64,000 nucleotides of DNA from an uncultured Lachnospiraceae bacterium (GCA_934343915.1 CAKRIL010000016.1:8223-72222), one strand, 5' to 3'; positions 26,665-35,857 are shown, counted from the stretch's first letter. The notes: a model not told the origin generated them from the sequence alone. A program made the numbers and translations.

Positions 26665-27834
26665 ATGAAATTTGTTCATTGTGCCGATGTGCATATTGGT
26701 ATGGAATTTTCGCTTAATAAGCTTAAGAGCAGACAGAGAAAAGCGGAGATTCTGCAAAGCTTTTTAAGGCTTATCGAATACTGTCGTGATGAGGCTGTCG
26801 AGCTTCTTCTGATTGCAGGTGATCTGTTCGACAATGAGAATGTTGAGGCTGCGGTTGTAGAGCAGGTTAAGAGTGCTCTCGGAAGCATTCCTCAGACTGA
26901 TGTGTATATAGCTCCGGGAAATCATGACCCATACAGTCTTACATCACCTTACAGAGATGATGGCTGGAGCGATAATGTGGTGATTTTTAACGGAACGCCG
27001 AAGGTGATAGAGAGACCGGACAAGGGCTACCGCATATGGGGCTGCGGGTTCGAGAGCAGCTTCGTGATGGACAGACTTCTTATGGGTGTAAGACTTCCAA
27101 AAGACGAGCTTGTCAATATAGGCATACTGCACGGCCAGCTTGTCGGAAAGAGCGGAAGAAGCGAGTACAACGCGATAACCGATTCGGATATTGAAAAGAG
27201 CGGAATTGATTATCTCGCACTCGGACATGTACATAAGCAGACAAGGGTACAGCGGATAGGTGACACGTTGTATGCGTATTCGGGAACGATAGAGGGACAG
27301 GGCTTTGACGAGGACGGCATAAAGGGCTTTTACACGGGAGAGCTGTCGAAGCTGCTGCTTGCAAGACAAGAGCTTATAACAGAATATGTGAGTCCTTCGA
27401 TGAGAAGATATTATCATGTGAATGTGGATGTCACGGGAGCAGCGGGCAGAGCAGAGGTGGCGGACAGGATATGCAGAGCGGCGCAGAGTGTGACGAAGGA
27501 TGATGAGTTCGCAGTGCTTCTTACCGGGAACAGAGTGGAGGACAACCTCTACAAAATAACGCTTGTCGGCGATATCGGTGAGGATGCGGCTGTCTCGGTT
27601 GATGAATTGTCGGCACAGCTTTCGGGCAGCTTCTACTATATAAAGCTTAAGGATAATACAAGGCTTGTGCTTGACTACGAGGCACTTGCGAAGGAAAATT
27701 CGTTAAAGGGCATGTATACCGCAAGAATGCTTGATACGATAAGAACTCAGGAGCAGGCGGGCAATGAAAAGGGAGCACAGCTGTACAGAAAGGCACTTGA
27801 GCTGGGAATAAGGGCATTTGACGGGGAGGTGTGA
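26665..27834 (+). CDS. Metallophosphoesterase, SbcD/YhaO-like DNA exonuclease subunit
   Basis: The 389-residue protein has the calcineurin-like phosphoesterase motifs in order: CADVHIG, LIAGDLFDNE, PGNHDP, ILHGQL and ALGHVHK. This matches SbcD/Mre11-like nucleases, most closely the YhaO group. It should act with the large ATPase encoded five bases downstream in DNA double-strand break or hairpin processing. The AGGAGG site is unusually far, about 13 bases, from the ATG. Confidence 0.88.
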   Translation: MKFVHCADVHIGMEFSLNKLKSRQRKAEILQSFLRLIEYCRDEAVELLLIAGDLFDNENVEAAVVEQVKSALGSIPQTDVYIAPGNHDPYSLTSPYRDDGWSDNVVIFNGTPKVIERPDKGYRIWGCGFESSFVMDRLLMGVRLPKDELVNIGILHGQLVGKSGRSEYNAITDSDIEKSGIDYLALGHVHKQTRVQRIGDTLYAYSGTIEGQGFDEDGIKGFYTGELSKLLLARQELITEYVSPSMRRYYHVNVDVTGAAGRAEVADRICRAAQSVTKDDEFAVLLTGNRVEDNLYKITLVGDIGEDAAVSVDELSAQLSGSFYYIKLKDNTRLVLDYEALAKENSLKGMYTARMLDTIRTQEQAGNEKGAQLYRKALELGIRAFDGEV

Positions 27835-27838
27835 GCAG

Positions 27839-30325
27839 ATGAAGATTGACAGCATTAATATAGAGAGCTTTGGCGGGCTTAAGAATTACCGGCTTGAATT
27901 TGCCGACGGAATGAACATCATATATGGTGATAATGAGGCGGGAAAGTCAACGATTATGGCTTTTATCGAGATGATGTTCTACGGGAGGACGGCACAGGAA
28001 AAGAGTTCTGACATAAGCAAGAGCCTTAGAAAAAAGTATACACCGTGGGACGGCTCGGCAATGTGCGGAGAGCTTGAATTCACCTGTGCGGAAAGACAGT
28101 ACAGAATACGAAAGACATTCAAAAAGACGATTAAGACGGACGAGGTGAAGCTGTATGATGCGCAGACCGGACAGGAGATTGAACTGGCGCGGGATGAGGA
28201 GATTGGACACCGCTTCTTCGGGATTGATGTGGGAAGCTTCGAAAAGAGTGTGTATATAAGCGGCTTTGGCGGATTTGCGAGTAGCGGACAGACCAATGAG
28301 GATATAGCGGTAAGATTATCCAATCTTGTGACCACGATGGACGAGGAGGTATCGCAGTCAAAGGTTGTGGGAAGGCTTACCAAGGCGAAGGAGCTTCTGC
28401 GCTCAAAGAGCGGAACAAGGGGAGAGCTTATTGAACTGGATGAGCAGAGAAGGAATATTAAGGAGGAGCTCACCAGAACACAGGAAATCATACAGATGCA
28501 GTCCGAGTATCAGGCAAGAAAGCTAAAGCTTGATGAGCAGCTTGTTGAGGCTCAGAACAGAAGGGATGAACGAAAAAAGTCCGACAGAAGGGCGGCTGTC
28601 GTTAAGGAGCGTATAGCTGTTCAGACTGAGAATGAAGGGCTTACTTTAAAGAAAAACGAACTCAATGAGCTTTTGACGGAAGGAAAAGAGCTTAAGGAAG
28701 CACAGGATGGATTCAGAGGCAGCAATTACCGCTATGATACCGTATCGGAGTATATAGGCCGTGCGGATGAGCTCAGGCATGTGCTGAACTCTAAGAGAGA
28801 ACAGGTTAAGGAGCTCAAGGAAAGACGCATGCAGGGTATTGATATGGACAGAAAGGATGTGACGGATGCGGCAGCACTTGAGAACAGAAAAGAGAAGCTC
28901 ATGCTTCTCAATGAGCGTATAAGCAGCGCATATAAGCCGGCACTTGATGAAAAGAGGGCGGCTGAGAAGGCGGAGGATGACGGACATAAGGTGTTAGAGG
29001 GAATCAGTGATGTGTCCAAGACGAAGCTTATTGTGAGTGCAGCTATGCTGCTTGCGGCGGTGGCATTTGCCGTGATGACCTTTACCGTATCGATATTCTT
29101 CCTTATTGGAGCATTTGTTTTTGCAGGTGCAGGGGCACTTCTGTTCGGAAGATATAAGAGGCAGGCTGAGGAGCATGATGAGCAGGTTGAGCAGGGAAAG
29201 ACTATTGCAGAGCAGCTTTCCAAGGAAAGACTTATCAGGAACAACAATTTTGAGCGTGAACGTGAGAGATTGTTCGACAGAGGAGCATGGCTGTATCCTG
29301 ACATCAACTGCGACTATGAGGGCATCACAAGAGAGAGCTTAAGACAGTGTTATGCAGAACTCGAAGAAATCTATACCAGATACGGTGTTGCGGACATTGA
29401 GGAGCTAAATGCTCTTGCTGAGAAGAACGAGGAAGCACTGTTAAACGGCAGGATGTATGACAATGCGGTAAAAGAGCTCGACAATGCCGAGAGGGAATAT
29501 GCCGAGTATGTGGGGGAGGAGGACCCTGAGGCGGTAAGAAGGGCATATTCAGAGCTGAGGGACAGAATGGCAGCGTACACCGGCAGACTTAAGGGAAGCG
29601 GCATAGAAGTCCAAAACAGTCAGGCAGAGCTTGCGGAAAAAATTGCATTAATTGATGCATCGATTAAGACAAATGAAGGAAAAATTGCAGGATTGACACA
29701 GGAGCTTGACGGCTATTCGGATATTGATGAGAATGATGAAATGTCGATGGATGAGCTGGACGCATGGATTGAAGATATCAGAGGACAGCAGGTTGAGCTG
29801 GTGTCCCTTATGCAGAATCCTGAGCGCGACGAGGGCGAGCTTAAAAGAGAGCTCGCAGAGCTTACGGAGGAGTATGATGCAAAGAAGGAGCTGTATGACG
29901 CACTTGTCATTGCAGAGGAGAATATGCAGGCGGCAGTCGACGACATCGGCAGAAGCTTCGGCCCGGTTCTGAATGAGAGGACGGCAGACATCTTTGCAAG
30001 ACTCACGGGAGGGCGGTACGATAATGTCATGGTCGACAAGGAATATTCCATTCAGGCGAAGAGAACGGACGGAGGATACCATGAGTGGAAGTTCTTAAGC
30101 AACGGCACAACGGATCAGGCTTATCTTGCACTTAGACTTGCCATGACGGAGCTTATCACGGATGGCGGGGAGAGGCTTCCTCTTATGCTTGATGATATTC
30201 TTTTACAGTATGATGAAAAGAGAATGGAGAATGCACTTGAGTATCTAAAAAGATATGCGGAGAGAGCGCAGATTCTGTTCTTCACCTGCAAAAGAATGCC
30301 GGGTGAGAATGTTGTGGAGCTGTAA
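27839..30325 (+). CDS. SbcC/YhaN-like AAA ATPase with coiled coils and membrane helices
   Basis: From ATG 27839 (GGGGAGG upstream) the protein has about 828 residues. The frame extends to an upstream TTG at 27818, but that lies within the preceding gene and has no ribosome site. Walker A is YGDNEAGKST near residue 35; Walker B is LPLMLDDILLQYD near the C-terminus. Long coiled coils (about 190-360 and 440-680) flank two hydrophobic helices near 400-440, a feature of YhaN and not of classical SbcC. It forms a pair with the YhaO-like nuclease. Membrane tethering of the complex is implied by the helices. Confidence 0.88.
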   Translation: MKIDSINIESFGGLKNYRLEFADGMNIIYGDNEAGKSTIMAFIEMMFYGRTAQEKSSDISKSLRKKYTPWDGSAMCGELEFTCAERQYRIRKTFKKTIKTDEVKLYDAQTGQEIELARDEEIGHRFFGIDVGSFEKSVYISGFGGFASSGQTNEDIAVRLSNLVTTMDEEVSQSKVVGRLTKAKELLRSKSGTRGELIELDEQRRNIKEELTRTQEIIQMQSEYQARKLKLDEQLVEAQNRRDERKKSDRRAAVVKERIAVQTENEGLTLKKNELNELLTEGKELKEAQDGFRGSNYRYDTVSEYIGRADELRHVLNSKREQVKELKERRMQGIDMDRKDVTDAAALENRKEKLMLLNERISSAYKPALDEKRAAEKAEDDGHKVLEGISDVSKTKLIVSAAMLLAAVAFAVMTFTVSIFFLIGAFVFAGAGALLFGRYKRQAEEHDEQVEQGKTIAEQLSKERLIRNNNFERERERLFDRGAWLYPDINCDYEGITRESLRQCYAELEEIYTRYGVADIEELNALAEKNEEALLNGRMYDNAVKELDNAEREYAEYVGEEDPEAVRRAYSELRDRMAAYTGRLKGSGIEVQNSQAELAEKIALIDASIKTNEGKIAGLTQELDGYSDIDENDEMSMDELDAWIEDIRGQQVELVSLMQNPERDEGELKRELAELTEEYDAKKELYDALVIAEENMQAAVDDIGRSFGPVLNERTADIFARLTGGRYDNVMVDKEYSIQAKRTDGGYHEWKFLSNGTTDQAYLALRLAMTELITDGGERLPLMLDDILLQYDEKRMENALEYLKRYAERAQILFFTCKRMPGENVVEL

Positions 30326-30368
30326 TGTAATTGAAGGATGATACATTTATAATGAAAGGGACAGTGGG

Positions 30369-31670
30369 ATGAATTATTATTCGGTGTACGAGCTGCTGTG
30401 GCTGTTTTTTATCTATTCCTTTATCGGATGGCTGTTTGAGACAACATATGCAGCGTTAAGACAGAAGCATTTTGTGAACAGGGGTCTTGTGAGCGGGCCT
30501 CTGTGTATAGTATACGGGATCGGAGCAGTGCTCATGACGGTGGGACTAAAGGAGCTTACCGGAGTGTGGCTGTTCATATTTGCGACCGTATATGCTGCTG
30601 CGATAGAGCTCGCGGCAGGAAAAATTATCGAGAGAGTGTACCATGAGAGATGGTGGAATTACAGCAACATCAAGTGGAACCTTGACGGATATATATGTGT
30701 GCCGTTCTCACTCATCAAGGGTGCGCTCGGCTTCGTGGTTGTGCGATATGCTAATGGGCTGCTCATCGGGCTTGTAAACCGGCTTCCGCAGCTTTTGATT
30801 CACATTGTACTTATTGTGCTCATAGCGGTGCTGTGTGTGGACGTTCTTGCATCATATATCCTTGCCAAGGGGAAAAGCAGACATCCTGGGAGGTGGGAGG
30901 AAGCCAATGATGCGATAGCCTCCGTCGGTCATAGGATGGCAAAGGCTATTACGCGTGCCGCCGACAAGAGAATACATAAGGCATATCCGAAGGCAGCCAA
31001 GGTCGAGACGGCTCCGAAGGATAAGTCCGTGTTTGCACAGGGCTGTGATTTCTATAAGGTGGTAATGCTGTTCTTTATAGGAGCTTTCCTCGGAGATATA
31101 ACGGAGACAATATTCTGTCGTATAACTGCCGGTGTATGGATGAGCAGAAGCAGCGTGGTGTGGGGACCGTTCAGTATCGTGTGGGGACTTGCGATTGCCG
31201 CGGCAACGGCAATGCTTTACAAGTACCGCAATAAAAGTGACAGCTTCCTGTTTTGGACAGGAACACTTCTCGGCGGAGCCTACGAGTATCTGTGCAGTGT
31301 GTTCACGGAGATTGTTTTCGGAAAGGTGTTTTGGGATTACAGCAAGATACCTTTTAACCTTGGAGGACGAATCAATCTTCTGTACTGTTTCTTTTGGGGA
31401 ATAGCTGCTGTCGTGTGGTTCAAGCTCCTGTACCCGAGGGCTTCGTGGCTGATTGAGAAGATACCTGTTGTGATAGGTAAGATTGCAACATGGATACTTA
31501 TAGTGTTCATGCTGTGCAATATGGCAGTCTCGGGACTGGCTCTCATAAGATATGATGAACGCGGCAAGAACGTTGAAGCGACGAGCAGGTGGCAGGTGTG
31601 GATGGATGAGCACTATGACGATACCAGGATGGAGAGGATATATCCTAATGCCAAGACGGTCAGCGAATAG
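30369..31670 (+). CDS. CmpB-family (putative ABC-transporter type IV) membrane protein, internally duplicated
   Basis: The 433-residue membrane protein contains two copies of the PF06541-type domain. The first covers about residues 5-160 (FIYSFIGWLFETTYAAL, RGLVSGPLCIVYGIGA) and the second about 228-385 (FFIGAFLGDITETIFCR, SSVVWGPFSIVWGLAI, GRINLLYCFFWGIAA). A basic linker of about 60 residues joins them. Most family members have one copy. The molecular role is unknown despite the transporter label. It starts 43 bases after the YhaN gene and may be co-transcribed. Confidence 0.8.
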   Translation: MNYYSVYELLWLFFIYSFIGWLFETTYAALRQKHFVNRGLVSGPLCIVYGIGAVLMTVGLKELTGVWLFIFATVYAAAIELAAGKIIERVYHERWWNYSNIKWNLDGYICVPFSLIKGALGFVVVRYANGLLIGLVNRLPQLLIHIVLIVLIAVLCVDVLASYILAKGKSRHPGRWEEANDAIASVGHRMAKAITRAADKRIHKAYPKAAKVETAPKDKSVFAQGCDFYKVVMLFFIGAFLGDITETIFCRITAGVWMSRSSVVWGPFSIVWGLAIAAATAMLYKYRNKSDSFLFWTGTLLGGAYEYLCSVFTEIVFGKVFWDYSKIPFNLGGRINLLYCFFWGIAAVVWFKLLYPRASWLIEKIPVVIGKIATWILIVFMLCNMAVSGLALIRYDERGKNVEATSRWQVWMDEHYDDTRMERIYPNAKTVSE

Positions 31671-31718
31671 GAAGGTTTATTTTATGAAAATGTAATATCT
31701 GTTTTCGCAAAAAGGTGA

Positions 31719-31724
31719 TATAAT
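31719..31724 (+). promoter_or_regulatory. -10 hexamer of a probable promoter for the structured leader
   Basis: TATAAT lies just upstream of the first hairpin of the region below. The -35 region is weak (TATCTG at 17 bases). Transcription from here would give the DUF308 gene a leader of over 200 bases. Confidence 0.4.
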
Positions 31725-31726
31725 AA

Positions 31727-31900
31727 ATCCATCAATAGATATAGTGTGTGGCTGCTTGCAGACAAAGCACTATATCTATTAGATGGATAAACATACATGA
31801 GCAAAACAGGGCAATAGCCCGATTTGCGAATGGAGGTTGTGATTTCGTGAGTTCGAAGAACGAAGAAATCACAGTTATTATGTCATAATAACTTACCTCA
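31727..31900 (+). other. Multi-hairpin leader or intergenic RNA upstream of the DUF308 gene
   Basis: The gap 31671-31957 holds consecutive dyads. ATCCATC-ATAGATATAGTG pairs with GCACTATATCTAT-GATGGAT across a loop containing CTGCTTGCAG. GCAAAACAGGGC pairs with AGCCCGATTTGC. TTGTGATTTC pairs with GAAATCACAG. TTATTATG-T-CATAATAA is a perfect palindrome. No T-run follows, so it is not a plain terminator. No known riboswitch class was recognised. Confidence 0.6.
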
Positions 31901-31957
31901 GAAAACACATAGCAGAGCAGTCATATTGTCAGTATGCGTCTGCGGAAAGGAATTAAT

Positions 31958-32491
31958 ATGAATTTATTTGAAAAAATCCGTAAGGATGTTGTGTGGTCAT
32001 CAATAGCATATCTTATACTCGGCTTTCTGCTTCTTTTCAAGCCGGGGACGGCGCTTGTGACAGTAGTGCATATTCTTGCGATTGTTGCTGCCGTTATGGG
32101 AATTGTTTCACTTGTATCGTACTTTAAGGATAAGTACAGTGCGGGCAATGGCGGAGTGATTAAGGGAGTTGTATATCTTTTGATTGCCGCATTTTTGTAC
32201 TTCGGAGCAGAACTCATTATATCCATCGTTCCGATTATATTCGGTATATTAATCATTATCAGCGGAATTGTTAAGCTTCAGGAAGCACTTGACATGATGA
32301 AGTACAGAGCAAGCGGAAGCATAACAGTGCTCATTATTTCGATATTAAGCCTTGTGTTTGGTGTGCTGATTCTTATTAATCCGTTCGGCACGGTAGAACT
32401 TCTGTTAAGAATAATCGGTATTGCACTTATTTACAACGGAGTATCGGATTTACTTACGGTATTCTATTTCTCCAAGAAGACAAGATATTAA
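31958..32491 (+). CDS. DUF308/HdeD-like membrane protein
   Basis: From ATG 31958 (AAAGGAA upstream) the protein has 177 residues and six predicted membrane helices in pairs. This is the DUF308 pattern seen in HdeD-type proteins: GFLLLFKPGTALVTVVHILAIVAAVMG, later FGVLILINPFGTVELLLRIIGIALIYNG. An in-frame ATG at 31934 is possible but has no ribosome site. HdeD helps acid resistance in E. coli; the function here is not known. A terminator follows. Confidence 0.8.
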   Translation: MNLFEKIRKDVVWSSIAYLILGFLLLFKPGTALVTVVHILAIVAAVMGIVSLVSYFKDKYSAGNGGVIKGVVYLLIAAFLYFGAELIISIVPIIFGILIIISGIVKLQEALDMMKYRASGSITVLIISILSLVFGVLILINPFGTVELLLRIIGIALIYNGVSDLLTVFYFSKKTRY

Positions 32492-32524
32492 TAAGAGGCG
32501 ATAGCAGTATAAAAGAGTTGTAAA

Positions 32525-32571
32525 AGAAAAATGACCGTCATGAAGATATATTCATGGCGGTTGCTTTTCTT
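32525..32571 (+). terminator. Terminator after the DUF308 gene
   Basis: ACCGTCATGAA (32534-32544) pairs with TTCATGGCGGT (32551-32561) with one G-U pair, followed by TGCTTTTCTT. The A-rich upstream side could let it work on both strands. Confidence 0.75.
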
Positions 32572-32630
32572 ACGCTGTCAGAAAAATTTGTGGAGAAAAT
32601 ATTCTAATTAAGCAGAAATGAGGAACCAAA

Positions 32631-33101
32631 ATGATAATTCGCAGAGCTGTCGAAAAAGATATTGAGAGAATAGGTGAGCTGTTAGGGCAGGTGCTTGAGA
32701 TTCATGCCAAAATAAGACCGGATATATTTATATCAGGTACGACCAAGTACACACATGATGAGCTTGAGGTGATGCTTAAGGATGACAAAAAGCCCGTATA
32801 TGTCGCGGTGGATGACACGGACAGGGTTGTGGGATATGCCTTCTGTGCGATAAAGGAACAGCCGTTTTCAAACAATATGGTTCAGTTCAAGTCACTGTTC
32901 ATAGACGACCTGTGCGTGGATGCCGACACAAGAGGAATGCATGTCGGAAGTGCACTCTTTGAACATGTCAAGGCGGAGGCAGAGCGGCTCGGCTGCTATG
33001 AGGTGACGCTCAATGTGTGGGAGGGCAACGACAGTGCAAGACATTTCTATGAGAAGATGGGCTTGAAGCCTAAGGAAACCATGATGGAGTATATTCTCTG
33101 A
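32631..33101 (+). CDS. GNAT-family N-acetyltransferase
   Basis: The 156-residue protein has the GNAT fold. Motif A is DLCVDADTRGMHVGSALFEHV, with the acetyl-CoA pyrophosphate loop RGMHVG. Motif B is LNVWEGNDSARHFYEKMGLK. The acceptor is unknown. It begins with RRAVEKDIERIGELLGQV, a common start for small-molecule or ribosomal-protein acetyltransferases. It lies between the DUF308 terminator and the MerR promoter and is probably monocistronic. Confidence 0.85.
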   Translation: MIIRRAVEKDIERIGELLGQVLEIHAKIRPDIFISGTTKYTHDELEVMLKDDKKPVYVAVDDTDRVVGYAFCAIKEQPFSNNMVQFKSLFIDDLCVDADTRGMHVGSALFEHVKAEAERLGCYEVTLNVWEGNDSARHFYEKMGLKPKETMMEYIL

Positions 33102-33120
33102 AATTTTTTCAAAAAACTTC

Positions 33121-33151
33121 TTGACCTTACAGGGCACTGTAATGGTGTAAT
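33121..33151 (+). promoter_or_regulatory. MerR-type promoter with 19-bp spacer and central dyad
   Basis: TTGACC (33121-33126) and TGTAAT (33146-33151) are separated by 19 bases, the overlong spacer diagnostic of MerR-activated promoters. A perfect dyad TTACAG-GGCA-CTGTAA (33127-33142) lies in the spacer. The encoded MerR protein is the obvious binder. Confidence 0.8.
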
Positions 33152-33173
33152 TGCTCTGTAAGGAGGAGACGAT

Positions 33174-34058
33174 ATGACAATCAAAGAATTTTCAAAGCTG
33201 TGTAATTGTACAACGCAGACATTAAGATATTACGATCACGTCAATCTGCTGAAGCCGGCGAAAGTGGATGACTGGACGGGATATCGCTATTATTCCGAGG
33301 AGCAGGCGCTTTTGTATGTGAAAATCAAGAGCTTTCAGGAGGCAGACTTCACAATAGAGGAGATAAAAAGCCTGCTCGACAAGGACGATGGGCAAATTTA
33401 TGCCGCTTTTGAGAAAAAAATAGCCGCGCAGGAGGAAAAACTCAACAAAATCAGACAAATACAACAGTCATATCGCATTGAAGTCATGAATATGGAGAAA
33501 GCAGTCGAGCAGTTCGTTGAGAGGATGAATGAGGATGCAAGACAGTACAATCCGACAGAGGAGTTCGGAATTGACAAGGAGTATTATGAGAAGCTGATTG
33601 TCAGGTTCAACGACATGATTCACAATGCTTCGTACATCAAAGAGACACATGCTGATGCTGTATCGGAGCCGGTATTTGAGTACAGCCGTTGTCAGGATGA
33701 GGACACTGCCGAGGATGAGAACAGGGATATGGAAGAACAGGACGAGATATCACCGCTTCAGAATCCGAACTACACAATAACCGCAGAGTATCATAATTGG
33801 AACTATATAAAAGAAATAATTGATGATTTCTCGGGACTTGAGGAGAACACCGAGTACAACTTCTATCTCGAAGCTGACGACAAAAAAGGGAATAACCTCA
33901 TATTCTGCTTTATACTGATACAGCTTGCAGAGGACAAGAACCAAGGAAAGAAGCTTATTGCCCCATCCTGCAGCATGAGCCCGTCAACGGATGGAAAAAA
34001 TCACCTCTATATCCTTAAGAAAAAATCAGTTCAAAAATACAATGAAATCATATTATAA
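33174..34058 (+). CDS. MerR-family transcriptional regulator
   Basis: The 294-residue protein starts TIKEFSKLCNCTTQTLRYYDHVNLLKPAKVDDWTGYRYY, the MerR winged helix, followed by a coiled coil (about 75-120). The C-terminal 165 residues are a separate effector-sensing region that includes an acidic linker (about 165-195). I do not recognise a GyrI/BmrR-like ligand domain with confidence. An AAGGAGG site precedes ATG 33174. The 19-base-spacer promoter immediately upstream indicates autoregulation. The adjacent GNAT gene could be functionally linked but is upstream of this promoter. Confidence 0.87.
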   Translation: MTIKEFSKLCNCTTQTLRYYDHVNLLKPAKVDDWTGYRYYSEEQALLYVKIKSFQEADFTIEEIKSLLDKDDGQIYAAFEKKIAAQEEKLNKIRQIQQSYRIEVMNMEKAVEQFVERMNEDARQYNPTEEFGIDKEYYEKLIVRFNDMIHNASYIKETHADAVSEPVFEYSRCQDEDTAEDENRDMEEQDEISPLQNPNYTITAEYHNWNYIKEIIDDFSGLEENTEYNFYLEADDKKGNNLIFCFILIQLAEDKNQGKKLIAPSCSMSPSTDGKNHLYILKKKSVQKYNEIIL

Positions 34059-34066
34059 AACACACA

Positions 34067-34228
34067 GTCAAATTTAAATCAACTTACCTTATCATGCGAT
34101 TTAACGGACTACGAAGATAAGACTCATAGAATCGTGGAGCCCTCCGGTGAACACGATTCTAATCTTTGAGGCTTATCGGAGTGCTTTGTCCGTGTAAGCT
34201 TGATAAGGTAAGTTGATTTTTATTTGAC
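34067..34228. repeat. Long near-perfect hairpin element between merR-type gene and pyrG
   Basis: The 162-base element fills the gap between two convergent genes. Outer arms 34067-34097 and 34198-34228 pair at 29 of 31 positions. Inside, ACGGAC pairs with GTCCGT, GATAAGACTCA with TGAGGCTTATC, and AGAATCGTG with CACGATTCT. It forms essentially one long stem with small internal loops. It may act as a two-way terminator, but it is far longer than one. It differs in sequence from the five-copy element family. Confidence 0.8.
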
Positions 34229-34246
34229 ATACGTTTTTATTTGTTT

Positions 34247-35857
34247 TTACTTATCCTGCTCCTGCTTCGCAAGTGCCGCCTCTATGAATCCGCGGAACAG
34301 CGGATGAGGTCTGTTAGGACGTGACTTGAACTCAGGATGTGCCTGTGTTCCGATGAACCAAGGATGGTCTTTTAACTCGACCATTTCAACGATTCTTCCG
34401 TCAGGTGATATTCCGGAGAGCATCATGCCGTTCTCTGTGAGTACGGTACGGAAGTCGTTGTTGACCTCGTATCTGTGGCGGTGTCTTTCATGAATCTCCT
34501 TGCTGCCGTAGAGAGTGTAAGCCTTGGAGCTCTCATCAAGAATACAAGGATATGAACCGAGTCTTAAGGTGCCACCGATGTCGTCAATGCCTTCCTGATC
34601 AGGCATGAGATGAATGACAGGGTGCGTTGTACCCGGAAGGAATTCCACGCTGTGAGCATCGTTGTAGCCGATGACATCCCTTGTAAATTCCACTATTGTA
34701 AGCTGCATTCCGAGGCAGAGTCCGAGGAATGGAATCTTGTTCTCACGGGCATATCTGATTGCCTGAATCATTCCCTCAATTCCTCTGTCACCAAAGCCGC
34801 CCGGTACGATAATGCCTGACACGCCGCTGAGCTGTTCTGCTGCGTTCTCGGCAGTTACCTTCTCTGAATCTACCCATTTGATGCTTACGGATACACCGTT
34901 GGCAATACCGCCATGCTTTAATGCTTCGACAACACTGATGTAGGCATCGTGAAGCTGTGTGTATTTACCGACGAGAGCGACAGATACCTCTCCCTTAGGA
35001 TGCTTGAGGGCTGAGCACATAGCCTTCCAGTCAGTAAGGTCAGGCTCAGGACATGGAAGACCGAGACATTCGCACGCTACCTGTGCAAGATGCTCTTCCT
35101 CCATCGCAAGAGGAGCCTCATATAAGTATTCAACGTCGAGGTTCTGAAGTACATGTGAGCTCGGAACATTACAAAAGAGAGCAATCTTGTCCTTGATACC
35201 CTTGTCAAGAGGATATTCTGAACGGCAGACAATGATGTCAGGCTGGATGCCCATGCCCTGAAGTTCCTTTACACTTGCCTGTGTCGGCTTGGTTTTCATC
35301 TCGCCTGAGGACTTGAGATAAGGAATTAAGGTTACATGGAGAAAGAGAGCATTTTCCTTTCCAACCTCATGCTGGAACTGGCGGAGTGCCTCAAGAAAAG
35401 GCTGGCTCTCGATGTCGCCAACTGTTCCGCCGACTTCGACAATGGCAATCTTGGTCTCGTCACTTGTGTAGTCACGGAACAGACGGCTTTTAATCTCGTT
35501 GGTGATGTGAGGGATAACCTGAACGGTTCCTCCGCCGAAATCTCCGCGGCGTTCCTTTGAGAGTACTGACCAGTACACCTTACCGGATGTGACGTTGGAA
35601 TTCTTTCCAAGACTCTCATCAATAAAACGCTCATAATGTCCAAGGTCAAGGTCTGTCTCAGCACCGTCGTCCGTAACAAATACTTCTCCGTGCTGAATAG
35701 GATTCATTGTTCCCGGGTCAATGTTGATATAAGGGTCGAACTTCTGCATTGTTACTGAATAGCCTCTCGCCTTCAAAAGACGGCCGAGTGATGCTGCGGT
35801 GATACCTTTGCCAAGACCTGATACTACACCGCCTGTTACAAAAACGTACTTTACCAT
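34247..35857 (-). CDS. pyrG: CTP synthase
   Basis: The 536-residue enzyme makes CTP from UTP, ATP and glutamine. The N-terminal synthetase domain starts MVKYVFVTGGVVSGLGKGITAASLG with its P-loop. The C-terminal class I glutaminase domain has the nucleophile Cys in GLCLGMQ and the His-Glu pair in AHPEF. The length is normal. It is transcribed toward the convergent MerR gene. An AGGTTCG-type weak ribosome site precedes the ATG. Confidence 0.97.
   Translation of the reverse strand: MVKYVFVTGGVVSGLGKGITAASLGRLLKARGYSVTMQKFDPYINIDPGTMNPIQHGEVFVTDDGAETDLDLGHYERFIDESLGKNSNVTSGKVYWSVLSKERRGDFGGGTVQVIPHITNEIKSRLFRDYTSDETKIAIVEVGGTVGDIESQPFLEALRQFQHEVGKENALFLHVTLIPYLKSSGEMKTKPTQASVKELQGMGIQPDIIVCRSEYPLDKGIKDKIALFCNVPSSHVLQNLDVEYLYEAPLAMEEEHLAQVACECLGLPCPEPDLTDWKAMCSALKHPKGEVSVALVGKYTQLHDAYISVVEALKHGGIANGVSVSIKWVDSEKVTAENAAEQLSGVSGIIVPGGFGDRGIEGMIQAIRYARENKIPFLGLCLGMQLTIVEFTRDVIGYNDAHSVEFLPGTTHPVIHLMPDQEGIDDIGGTLRLGSYPCILDESSKAYTLYGSKEIHERHRHRYEVNNDFRTVLTENGMMLSGISPDGRIVEMVELKDHPWFIGTQAHPEFKSRPNRPHPLFRGFIEAALAKQEQDK

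Noticed and set aside
31841..31880. GAGTTCGAAGAACGAA stretch as a possible tRNA T-arm
   Set aside because: No acceptor stem, anticodon arm or CCA-type end can be drawn around it; it belongs to the hairpin of the leader region.
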